This document shows, one piece after another, positions 1 to 5,782 of a stretch of 5,782 nucleotides of DNA. The notes under the pieces were generated by a model. That model had not been told where the DNA came from, did no database searches, and worked only from the letters and a program-made list of their open reading frames with translations. Positions within the stretch are counted from its first letter, which is position 1; each line of letters starts with the position of its first letter. The position numbers and the translations under genes are program-made. Origin of the DNA: Candidatus Neomicrothrix sp. UBA7884 (lineage in GTDB: Bacteria; Actinomycetota; Acidimicrobiia; Acidimicrobiales; MedAcidi-G1). The stretch is from contig DLRQ01000032.1 in the NCBI GenBank assembly GCA_002501135.1, positions 1 through 5,782 of the forward strand. Direction: 5' to 3'.

Positions 1-549
1 CCTGACGGCCGCTCCGTGACCCTCGAAGAGGTCGCCCTTGACTCGCTGCACCTCAACGAGCAGGAACAGATCATGGGTACCGCCTCACACGTGTCACCCG
101 ACTGCCCGCCACCGTTCGCCGCACAGTTCGTCGAGGCCGAGGTCGACATCCAGACCGGCCAGGTCACCGTGATCTCGATGGTCATGGCCGTCGACTGCGG
201 CGTGACGATCAACCCGATCACGGCAAGCGGCCAGGTTGAGGGCGGCATGCTCCAGGCCCTCGGGTACGCGCACTGCGAGGAGATCGTCCTCGACGACGAG
301 GGCACCATGGTCAACCCGTCGTTCGGCCCGTACAGGATCTACACGGCCGACGAGATGCCGCACACCGAGGTCTTCCTCGTCCAGACCATGGAGGAGACCG
401 GGCCATTCGGCGCCAAGGCCGTCGCCGAGATTCCCAAGGACGGTGTGGCCCCGGCACTCCGCAACGCCATCGCCAACGCCACCGGCACCCGGATGCACGA
501 CCTGCCCTTCACCCCGGAACGGGTTCACCGGGCGCTCAACGACACCTGA
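1..549 (+). CDS. Xanthine dehydrogenase-type molybdenum hydroxylase, molybdopterin-binding large subunit, C-terminal part (partial)
   Basis: The reading frame is open from the first base to a TGA at 547-549, so this is the last 182 residues of a gene that starts before the window. The GTG at 16 is internal, not a start. The C-terminal signature of xanthine dehydrogenase/aldehyde oxidase large subunits is clear: a PPPFAAQFVEAEVD segment, DCG-x-x-INP, GQVEGGMLQALGY, then GPFGAKAVAEIPKDGVAPA. The Glu of AVAE (codon 427-429) aligns with the catalytic Glu of the family, so the active site looks intact. These enzymes hydroxylate purines or other N-heterocycles at a molybdopterin centre, usually in the cytoplasm. 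The PPPFAAQF and AKAVAEI wording resembles XdhD/selenium-dependent hydroxylases more than classical XdhB; this is recall, not an alignment. The SsnA-like gene begins 2 bp downstream. The FeS and FAD modules are not visible and should lie upstream. The family call is firm; the substrate is unknown. Confidence 0.93.
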   Translation, partial: PDGRSVTLEEVALDSLHLNEQEQIMGTASHVSPDCPPPFAAQFVEAEVDIQTGQVTVISMVMAVDCGVTINPITASGQVEGGMLQALGYAHCEEIVLDDEGTMVNPSFGPYRIYTADEMPHTEVFLVQTMEETGPFGAKAVAEIPKDGVAPALRNAIANATGTRMHDLPFTPERVHRALNDT

Positions 550-551
550 GC

Positions 552-1880
552 ATGGGCGCCGGTCATGGGCTCCTGATCCAGCCGGACTGGCTGGTTGCTG
601 ACGCCCGGAACTCACCCGGGGCCGGCTGGGGAGTCAGGGTCGTACACGGCCTTATCGATGCCGTCGGCCCCAACTCCGACCTGGCAGACCGGTATCCCGA
701 CGACGAGGTGATCCCAGCCCCGGGCCAAATCCTCATGCCCGGCTTCGTGAACTCACACGTGCACATGTACGGGGTGCTGGCACACGGGATCCCAACCGGG
801 TCGGCACCCACTGGTTTCTGGCCGTTCCTCGAGGACTTCTGGTGGCCTCAGGTCGAGGACCGCCTGGACCACGAGATGATCACGGCAGCCACCGACTGGG
901 TGTGTACCGAGATGCTGCTGTCTGGAACCACGACCTTCCTCGACATCCTCGAGGCACCGGCCTCCCTCCCCGAGGCCCTGCTGGCCGAGAAGGACATCGT
1001 GGACAGGCGTGGTCTGCGGGGGATCCTCAGCTTCGAGGCCACCGAACGGTCAGGCTCCGAGTCCGGGCAGATGGGCCTCCGGGAGAACCTGGCGATGATC
1101 GACGCCTGCCGTGACGGCGGGCTGACCTCAGGGATCATTTGCACCCACACAACCTTTACCTGCTCTGACGACTTCATCAGGCAGGCCCACGAACTGGCGG
1201 TCGACAGAGGTGTCCTCCTGCACGCCCACTGCAACGAGGGTGTGCACGAAGGTGAGTGGTGCATGGAGAACAGGGGCCGCCGCACGGTCGAGCACTACGA
1301 CCACCTGGGAGTTGCCGGCCCCGACTTCCTCGCATCGCAGTGCGTGCACCTCTCCCCCACCGAGTTCGACCTGATCGTGGAACGCGGCATCCGCTGCTCA
1401 CACATGCCGCTCGCCAACTGCGAGGTCGGCGGCGGAATAGCACCAGTACCTGAGTTGTTGGATGCCGGGGTAACCGTTGGCCTCGGATCCGACGGCTACG
1501 TGAACGACCTCTACGAGGTCATGCGGGGTGCGTTCCTCATCCATAAGGCAAGGCTCCGTGACCCGGGGGCCATGCCGGCCTCAGAGGTCCTCGACATGGC
1601 GACCGTCGGTGGTGCCCGTGCCCTGGGGTTGGAACGTGTCGGCCGCCTCGAGCCCGGATGGTCTGCCGACATGCAGTTGCTGGACGGAACCTTCCCCACG
1701 CCGGTCAACGAGGACAACCTGATCGGCCAGATCGTGCTGTCGAGGAGCGGGCACCATGTCGACTCGGTAATGGTCGCAGGCGACTGGAGGGTTCGGAACG
1801 CCGAGGTGATCGGCTCAGACCCAGCAGCCCAGGTGGCGAGGCTGCACGAACAGGCAACCCGACTCTGGGAGACAAGGTGA
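552..1880 (+). CDS. SsnA-like metal-dependent amidohydrolase (aminohydrolase, possible purine/heterocycle deaminase)
   Basis: This 442-residue protein has the full length usual for the ATZ/TRZ-SsnA branch of the amidohydrolase superfamily. Expected metal and catalytic residues are all present: PGFVNSHVHMYG gives the HxH ligands H69 and H71; LLHAHCNEG gives metal ligand H226 and catalytic E229; CVHLSP gives H266; LGSDG gives metal ligand D314. Features specific to SsnA are the FEATER segment followed by ENLAMID (residues 161-184), GSDGYVNDLYEVMRGAF (312-328) and FPTPVNEDNL (381-390) near the C-terminus. SsnA is known from selenium-dependent molybdenum hydroxylase loci, but its substrate is not firmly established; deamination of a purine-like ring is the likely reaction class. 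No signal peptide is seen, so it is probably cytoplasmic. The ATG start follows the preceding stop by 2 bp without a clear ribosome-binding site, which suggests translational coupling. The end overlaps xdhC by 4 bp. A guanine deaminase or chlorohydrolase-like activity is the main alternative. Confidence 0.9.
   Translation: MGAGHGLLIQPDWLVADARNSPGAGWGVRVVHGLIDAVGPNSDLADRYPDDEVIPAPGQILMPGFVNSHVHMYGVLAHGIPTGSAPTGFWPFLEDFWWPQVEDRLDHEMITAATDWVCTEMLLSGTTTFLDILEAPASLPEALLAEKDIVDRRGLRGILSFEATERSGSESGQMGLRENLAMIDACRDGGLTSGIICTHTTFTCSDDFIRQAHELAVDRGVLLHAHCNEGVHEGEWCMENRGRRTVEHYDHLGVAGPDFLASQCVHLSPTEFDLIVERGIRCSHMPLANCEVGGGIAPVPELLDAGVTVGLGSDGYVNDLYEVMRGAFLIHKARLRDPGAMPASEVLDMATVGGARALGLERVGRLEPGWSADMQLLDGTFPTPVNEDNLIGQIVLSRSGHHVDSVMVAGDWRVRNAEVIGSDPAAQVARLHEQATRLWETR
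1867..1871 (+). promoter_or_regulatory. Ribosome-binding site for xdhC
   Basis: GGGAG lies 5 nt before the GTG at 1877, inside the end of the SsnA-like gene. It favours GTG 1877 (which overlaps the upstream TGA as GTGA) over the in-frame GTG at 1892, which has a weaker upstream sequence. Confidence 0.6.
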
Positions 1881-2701
1881 CGGGCACGCCTGTGGACCGC
1901 GCATCCGGGCGCCTGCCCGGACAGACCGCCGAGGCCCACATCCTCAGCGATCTCGTGGACCTCCTGGCCGCCGGCCGCTCTGGTGTGCTTGCAACCGTGA
2001 TCAGCACTGACAGGTCGGTTCCCCGCCACGCCGGATCAAGGATGCTCATCACCGATGACGGCCGGCGCATCGGATCCGTCGGAGGTGGCGAGATGGAGGC
2101 CCGGGTGGCCGCCGAGGCCGATGCATGTCTCGCCGAGGGAACGCCACGCCTGCTGGAATATCAACTGGTAAACCCCGGCGACGGCGACCCCGGTGTATGC
2201 GGTGGCCGGGCCACGATCCTCATGGAGCCCCACATGCCACCAAGCACGGTTCTGGTTATCGGCTACGGCCACATCGGACAGGCGGTCACCGACCTTGCCC
2301 ACTGGCTCGGCTACCGGGTCGTTGCAACCGACGACCGGCCCGGCACCCTCGACGACCCGACCGCTGCAGACCTCGTAGTTGCCGGACCGGTTTCTGAGGC
2401 CCTCGAACAGGTCGACCTGACGCCACGGGACCACGCTGTGGTGGTCACCCGCAACACCGACCTCGACGTGGAGAGCCTCGTCTGCCTCCTGACCACAGAC
2501 GTCGGCTCCATCGGCGTGATGGGCAGTGCAAGACGCTGGGAAACGACATGCCAGCGACTCAGAGAACTTGGCACCACACCTGACGACCTGAAACGGGTCG
2601 CCTCCCCGATCGGCCTCGAGTTGGGTGCAGAGAACCCCGAGGAGATCGCCGTCTCGGTAATGGCCCAGATCGTGGCGCTGGACCGAAGCACGGCCAGGTA
2701 G
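1877..2701 (+). CDS. xdhC: XdhC/CoxI family molybdenum hydroxylase maturation protein
   Basis: The 274-residue protein shows both XdhC domains. The N-terminal XdhC/CoxI domain has SVPRHAGSRMLITDDG (residues 47-62), then IGSVGGGEMEA (65-75), and the conserved GVCGG (106-110) whose Cys108 is the hallmark cysteine of the family. The C-terminal Rossmann domain starts at VLVIGYGHIGQAV (125-137, GxGxxG) and continues through DDRPG (152-156), IGVMGSARRWE (212-222) and PIGLELGAENPEEIAVSV (244-261), the standard XdhC C-terminal block. XdhC proteins bind molybdenum cofactor, promote its sulfuration and deliver it to xanthine-dehydrogenase-type enzymes. Here the obvious client is the hydroxylase at the left edge. 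GTG 1877 is chosen as the start because of the GTGA overlap and a GGGAG site 5 nt upstream. The frame stays open further upstream inside the SsnA-like gene, but that extension lacks family character. yqeB follows after 4 bp. Confidence 0.94.
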   Translation: MTGTPVDRASGRLPGQTAEAHILSDLVDLLAAGRSGVLATVISTDRSVPRHAGSRMLITDDGRRIGSVGGGEMEARVAAEADACLAEGTPRLLEYQLVNPGDGDPGVCGGRATILMEPHMPPSTVLVIGYGHIGQAVTDLAHWLGYRVVATDDRPGTLDDPTAADLVVAGPVSEALEQVDLTPRDHAVVVTRNTDLDVESLVCLLTTDVGSIGVMGSARRWETTCQRLRELGTTPDDLKRVASPIGLELGAENPEEIAVSVMAQIVALDRSTAR

Positions 2702-2704
2702 AGG
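2696..2704 (+). promoter_or_regulatory. Ribosome-binding region for the TTG start of yqeB
   Basis: AGGTAGAGG spans the xdhC stop codon. The first AGG is 7 nt before TTG 2706, a normal spacing. The GAGG part would instead suit CTG 2709 (4 nt). In this frame a TAA at 2658-2660 precedes, and no ATG, GTG or TTG occurs between it and 2706, so a non-ATG start near 2706 is forced. Confidence 0.45.
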
Positions 2705-2705
2705 C

Positions 2706-3515
2706 TTGCTGTTCGGAGACCACCTCTGCCTCCTGCGTGGTGGCGGCGACCTCGGTACCGGGGTCGCGCTGCGCCTCCACAGGGCCGGGTTCCCGGTTGC
2801 CGTGTGCGAGTTGGAGAGCCCCCTCGCCGTCAGGCGGACCGTGGCGCTCTCGACGGCGGTCACCGACGGGGAGACCACCGTCGACGGCCTCACAGCACGC
2901 CGGGTCGAACGGTCCACTGAGGTTGCGGCAACTGCAGCCACCGGTGTGGTCCCGGTGCTGGTCAGCCCGGAACTTCCGGACCTGTCCCGGTCGGTCGTCG
3001 TAGACGCGAGGCTGGCCAAGCACGTACGTGACACCACCATCGGGGACGCCTCCCTCGTGGTTGCCCTGGGACCGGGCTTCACAGCCGGAAGCGACTGCCA
3101 CGCTGTTGTGGAGACGCTTCGCGGTCCCCGCCTGGGTCGGGTCATCTGGGAAGGTTCCGCAGCCGCAGACACCGGGATCCCCGGCGTGGTCGGAGGACAA
3201 AGCTCCGAGCGGGTGCTACGGGCACCAACCCACGGAACGGTCACATGGAAGGTGGAGATAGGCGACACCGTGGGTTCTGGCGACGTTCTCGGACAGATAT
3301 CGGGCGTAGACGTGGCGACAGTCCTCGAAGGGGCCGTACGCGGGCTGATTGGAGACGGGTCAACAGTCGAGGCCGGAATGAAGATCGGCGACGTGGACCC
3401 TCGCGGGACGGGAACAGACGGTGGAGCATCGATGTGGGAGGTTTCCGACAAGGCCCTTTCCGTAGGGGGCGGCGTACTTGAGGCTGTCCTGACATGGCTG
3501 GATCGGAGCAGTTGA
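2706..3515 (+). CDS. yqeB: YqeB/EF2563-family selenium-dependent molybdenum hydroxylase system protein
   Basis: This 269-residue protein matches the YqeB/EF2563 family, which is found with selenium-dependent molybdenum hydroxylases and whose biochemical role is unresolved (a maturation role is presumed). In order it shows: a glycine-rich N-terminal RGGGDLGTGVALRLHRAGFP (residues 11-30) resembling a nucleotide-binding loop; ELESPLAVRRTVA (35-47); VVVDARLAK (97-105); LGPGFTAGSDCHAVVET (121-137); GRVIWEGSAAADTG (144-157). The C-terminal barrel-sandwich-like segment has LRAPTHGTV (171-179) and ends in GMKIGDVDPR (224-233). Length and motif order are complete, so the gene is intact. TTG 2706 is the first usable start after an upstream in-frame stop; CTG 2709 is possible. 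It lies 4 bp after xdhC and overlaps the LLM gene by 22 bp. No selD or yqeC is in view. The family call is strong; the molecular function is not known. Confidence 0.88.
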   Translation: MLFGDHLCLLRGGGDLGTGVALRLHRAGFPVAVCELESPLAVRRTVALSTAVTDGETTVDGLTARRVERSTEVAATAATGVVPVLVSPELPDLSRSVVVDARLAKHVRDTTIGDASLVVALGPGFTAGSDCHAVVETLRGPRLGRVIWEGSAAADTGIPGVVGGQSSERVLRAPTHGTVTWKVEIGDTVGSGDVLGQISGVDVATVLEGAVRGLIGDGSTVEAGMKIGDVDPRGTGTDGGASMWEVSDKALSVGGGVLEAVLTWLDRSS

Positions 3516-4501
3516 ACCAGATGTCCGGACAGATGGCGAGAGCAGGAATCAACCTGATTCCCGAGGCGCCGGTCGAAATGATGGTGGACCTGGCCGTCGC
3601 CGCCGAGGAGTTGGGCTTCGGGCGGTGCTGGGTCTACGACGAGGGACTCGCCACCCGCGATGTGTACGTCACCATGGCTGCGATCCTGCTTGCCACCGAC
3701 CATCTGGAGGTGGGCCCTGGAATAACGAACGCCTACACGCGCCATCCGGGCCAGACCGCCGCTGCAATTGCCACCCTCGATGAGATGTCCGGAGGCCGTA
3801 CGTTCCTGGGCATGGGTGCCGGCGGAAGCCTCACCCTCGATCCACTGGCAATAACAAGAGACCGGCCGCTCGAAACCGTCAGACAGGCCATAGCCGTGTG
3901 CCGAGGCCTGTTCTCGGGTGAGACCATCGACCTTGACGGACCCGGGTTCTCGCTCCGGTCGGCCAACCTCGCTTACAGCCGTCCCGACATCCAGATCTGG
4001 TTAGCCGGTAGGGGCCCCAGGATATTGGACCTCGGCGGCGCCGTGGCCGACGGCGTCCTCCTGGACTTCATCCACAAGCCGTCCCTCGGTGAATACGTGG
4101 AGCGGGTCAGAACGGGAGCAGAACGAACCGGAAACCAACCCGGCATCTGCTACTCCACGATGATCGTCACCGATGAACGCTCGCTCGAAGCGGTCAGGCC
4201 CCACATGACCTACCGCCTCGTCGACTCGCCACCCGACGTGAGGAAGGCCCTTGACATCAGTGACTCCGACGTCGCCGCGATCAGGTCAGCCATGGCCGAT
4301 GGCCTCGAGGCCGCGGCCCGACTGGTTCCCGACGAATGGGTCCTGCCGTTCGTGGTGAGCGGCACGGTCGAGGAGTGCTCTGTGGAACTCCACAACCTCA
4401 TGGATACCCACGGAATCAACGAGTTCAAGATCCCCGTCTACGACATCGACCATGGCCGTGAACTGCTCGAGGTGACTGCAAGGGTGCTGGAACAGCGATG
4501 A
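3494..4501 (+). CDS. LLM-class (luciferase-like) oxidoreductase, probably F420-dependent
   Basis: The 335-residue protein is a complete luciferase-like TIM barrel of the MER/F420 branch: strand one ARAGINLIPE (residues 15-24), WVYDEGLATRD (46-56), GITNAYTRHP (76-85), then ATLDEMSGGRTFLGMGAGG (93-111), LETVRQAIAVCRGLFSGE (126-143), IWLAGRGPRILDLGG (168-182) and ADGVLLDF (185-192). TNAYTRHP and AGRGPR are typical of methylenetetrahydromethanopterin-reductase-like enzymes that use F420, though FMN use cannot be excluded. The substrate is unknown; from context, oxidation or reduction of an N-heterocycle-derived intermediate is plausible but inferred. The start is uncertain. ATG 3494 (GAGG 10 nt upstream) overlaps yqeB by 22 bp, while in-frame ATG 3521 (GGAG 12 nt upstream) and ATG 3533 would lose only non-conserved residues. 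The gene ends in ATGA overlap with the dipeptidase gene, which indicates co-translation. Confidence 0.88.
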   Translation: MAGSEQLNQMSGQMARAGINLIPEAPVEMMVDLAVAAEELGFGRCWVYDEGLATRDVYVTMAAILLATDHLEVGPGITNAYTRHPGQTAAAIATLDEMSGGRTFLGMGAGGSLTLDPLAITRDRPLETVRQAIAVCRGLFSGETIDLDGPGFSLRSANLAYSRPDIQIWLAGRGPRILDLGGAVADGVLLDFIHKPSLGEYVERVRTGAERTGNQPGICYSTMIVTDERSLEAVRPHMTYRLVDSPPDVRKALDISDSDVAAIRSAMADGLEAAARLVPDEWVLPFVVSGTVEECSVELHNLMDTHGINEFKIPVYDIDHGRELLEVTARVLEQR

Positions 4502-5202
4502 CCCCGCGGCTCGACGAACCCTGCCTCACCCAACCCGCCACCGAGGTCCTCACTGAGCACGGGGGCGAGGTTCCAGAGGCCCGACCCCTGCCGGAACTCG
4601 GCGACCCCGATGCTCCAGCGGTGAGCGACCCGGTCGACGAACCTCTGGTACCGGTGTCCCACGACCGCATCCTCCTGCTCCACAACTACCTGCAGGCCGG
4701 TTGGACCCACGCCCGGGCAGGCTGTTGGCTCCGGCAGTCGGTTGCAGTCCTGCTCGCAGATGTTGCAGACGCCCTGCCGGATCGCTGGGGCCTCGCCGTG
4801 TTCGACGCATGGCGGCCGCTTGACCTGCAGCTCGAGTTGTACGAGGCGGCGGTTGCCGATCCGACGGTGCCGACATGGCTCTTCGCCGAACCCGATCCCG
4901 ACCCGCAACGACCGCCACCGCACCTGACCGGTGGAGCCGTCGACCTCACCCTCACCCATGACGGAGTTGCGCTGGCTCCCGGCACCGGATTCGACGACAT
5001 GACCCCGGCTTCGGCGGCCGCTGCGCTGGAAGCGACAACCGGACCGGACCGTGAAGTGAGGCGCCTCCTCTTCTGGTCGATGAAGGCCGCCGGCTTCGTC
5101 GTCTTCGACAGCGAGTGGTGGCACTTCGAGTACGGCACCCGTCGCTGGGGTGCGGTAACCGGGAATGCCCCTCTGTTCGGGCCGGCAGCAGAGCCCGCCT
5201 GA
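4498..5202 (+). CDS. VanX/DdpX-type D-Ala-D-Ala dipeptidase family protein (peptidase M15D)
   Basis: This 234-residue protein carries the complete VanX catalytic set: DAWRP with R106 (equivalent to the transition-state Arg), PHLTGGAVDLTL with zinc ligands H142 and D149, and EWWHFEYG with catalytic Glu E206 and zinc ligand H209. The H-x6-D and E-x2-H spacings equal those of VanX. No signal peptide or membrane segment is seen, so it should be cytoplasmic like VanX and DdpX. The family cleaves D-Ala-D-Ala, either for glycopeptide resistance or for nutrient use. Here no vanH, vanA, regulator or peptide transporter is visible, so resistance is unlikely. Position 140, two residues before the first His, is Pro where VanX has Ser, and the loop before it (131-141) is rich in Pro and Asp, so the substrate may differ. 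It starts at ATG 4498 within the ATGA overlap and is the last gene of the unit. Another dipeptide or amide as substrate is a fair alternative. Confidence 0.87.
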   Translation: MTPRLDEPCLTQPATEVLTEHGGEVPEARPLPELGDPDAPAVSDPVDEPLVPVSHDRILLLHNYLQAGWTHARAGCWLRQSVAVLLADVADALPDRWGLAVFDAWRPLDLQLELYEAAVADPTVPTWLFAEPDPDPQRPPPHLTGGAVDLTLTHDGVALAPGTGFDDMTPASAAAALEATTGPDREVRRLLFWSMKAAGFVVFDSEWWHFEYGTRRWGAVTGNAPLFGPAAEPA

Positions 5203-5204
5203 AC

Positions 5205-5217
5205 CGCCTTCGGGGCG
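5205..5217. terminator. Weak hairpin in the convergent intergenic gap, possible bidirectional terminator
   Basis: CGCC at 5205-5208 pairs with GGCG at 5214-5217 around a TTCGG loop, which can also be drawn as a stable UUCG tetraloop with a bulged G. It sits 2 bp after the dipeptidase stop in the 44-bp gap (5203-5246) between convergent genes, where termination is expected. The stem is only 4 bp and no T-tract follows on either strand, so the call is tentative. Confidence 0.25.
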
Positions 5218-5246
5218 AACCCGTCAAGCCGGCTGGAGCAACTGGA

Positions 5247-5782
5247 TCAGGCGTCTTCCCAGAGCCGGCTCGACCGCCTGGCCAACTCGGTGTGGACAGC
5301 TGCCAGGTCGATGCCGACCACCTCGCCGTCGGTCACGACCGGCTGCCCACCCACGAGCACGTGGCGGGCACGTCGGTCAGGTCCCAGCACCAGACCCGCC
5401 AGCGGGTCGGCAATGTCACCCAGGTCGTCGCCCGGCCAGACAGCCAGATCGGCGCGCTGCCCCGGCTCGACGCTCCCGATGTCGTCAAGGCCGAGACAAC
5501 CGGCACCACCACGGGTGGCCATGTCCACCACGTCGACCGGCATCAGGGCATCGGGACGCAGCTCCCGCAGGCGTGCCGTGTAGAGCGCCTGCCGTAGTTC
5601 CGGGAACAGGCCTCCGACCTCGTTGGATGCCACCCCGTCCACCCCGAGGCCAACGGGACATCCGGCGGCCCGCAGGTCGGTGACCCGGCACATGCCTGCG
5701 GCGATCCGGGCGTTGGAGGAGGGGCAGTGGGCGATTCCGGTGCCGGCCGCTCCCAGAACAGCCATCTCGTCGTCGTCGATGT
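5247..5782 (-). CDS. 8-oxoguanine deaminase/AtzB-TrzA-type amidohydrolase, C-terminal part (partial)
   Basis: The minus-strand frame is open from the right edge to a TGA at 5249-5247, giving the last 177 residues; the N-terminal HxH metal motif lies beyond the window. The apparent Met at 5765 is internal, since residues IDDDE precede it in frame. The visible part has GIAHCPSSNARIAAGM, then VGLGVDGVASNE with the conserved metal-ligand Asp (codon 5639-5637), LFPELRQALYTARLREL, MATRGGAGCLGLDDIGSVEPGQRADLAVW, and the C-terminal beta-sandwich strand HVLVGGQPVV. HCPSSN-x-R and VDG-x-ASN are typical of 8-oxoguanine deaminase and hydroxydechloroatrazine ethylaminohydrolase relatives, which hydrolytically deaminate purines or s-triazines. 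It is convergent with the operon and belongs to a different branch of the superfamily from the SsnA-like protein. The exact substrate cannot be decided from this half. Confidence 0.88.
   Translation of the reverse strand, partial: IDDDEMAVLGAAGTGIAHCPSSNARIAAGMCRVTDLRAAGCPVGLGVDGVASNEVGGLFPELRQALYTARLRELRPDALMPVDVVDMATRGGAGCLGLDDIGSVEPGQRADLAVWPGDDLGDIADPLAGLVLGPDRRARHVLVGGQPVVTDGEVVGIDLAAVHTELARRSSRLWEDA

Noticed and set aside
94..615. Minus-strand open frame opposite the molybdenum hydroxylase end
   Set aside because: It mirrors the codon pattern of the real gene, has no family motif, and the sense strand holds the diagnostic hydroxylase motifs.
1658..1876. N-terminal extension of XdhC upstream into the SsnA-like gene
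   Set aside because: The frame is open, but the extension is Arg-rich shadow sequence of the SsnA-like gene. Family similarity begins only after GTG 1877, which has a proper ribosome-binding site.
2036..3745. A 569-codon open frame on the minus strand, antisense to xdhC, yqeB and the start of the LLM gene
   Set aside because: Its translation is low-complexity (rich in Ser, Pro, Thr and Arg) with no recognisable domain, and it lies opposite three well-supported genes. Long antisense frames are expected in high-GC coding DNA.
4498..5202. Vancomycin resistance function for the VanX-like gene
   Set aside because: No vanH, vanA-type ligase or two-component regulator accompanies it, and it is the last gene of a molybdenum hydroxylase operon.
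5115..5683. Plus-strand open frames over the right-hand region
   Set aside because: They overlap the minus-strand amidohydrolase, whose motifs are clear, and their translations are Arg- and Pro-rich shadows without domains.

Overview
This is a gene-dense, high-GC window with almost no intergenic DNA, GTG and TTG starts beside ATG, and a likely F420-type flavin-family oxidoreductase. That combination suggests an actinobacterium, possibly an acidimicrobial or environmental lineage. The placement is inference, because no rRNA or phylogenetic marker is present.

Six plus-strand genes form one tightly packed unit over positions 1-5202: the 3' end of a xanthine-dehydrogenase-type molybdenum hydroxylase large subunit, an SsnA-like amidohydrolase, an XdhC-family cofactor-insertion protein, a YqeB/EF2563-family protein, a luciferase-like (LLM) oxidoreductase and a VanX/DdpX-type M15 dipeptidase. 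Adjacent genes overlap (GTGA, 22 bp, ATGA) or are 2-4 bp apart, so they are very probably co-transcribed from a promoter upstream of the window. A 44-bp gap with a small UUCG hairpin separates this unit from a convergent minus-strand gene. That gene is the C-terminal part of a second amidohydrolase of the 8-oxoguanine deaminase/AtzB-TrzA type, and it runs off the right edge.

The first four genes match the known partnership of selenium-dependent molybdenum hydroxylase (SDMH) loci: a hydroxylase, SsnA, an XdhC-type chaperone and YqeB. Purines and related N-heterocycles are the usual substrates of such enzymes. The proposed logic is that amidohydrolases deaminate or hydrolyse a heterocycle, the molybdenum hydroxylase oxidises it, XdhC and YqeB mature the enzyme, and the LLM enzyme and metallopeptidase act on further intermediates or amide products. 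The last step is inference. The most unusual feature is that the LLM oxidoreductase and the VanX-type peptidase are built into this SDMH-like operon. No mobile elements, RNA genes, CRISPR arrays or frameshifts were seen.
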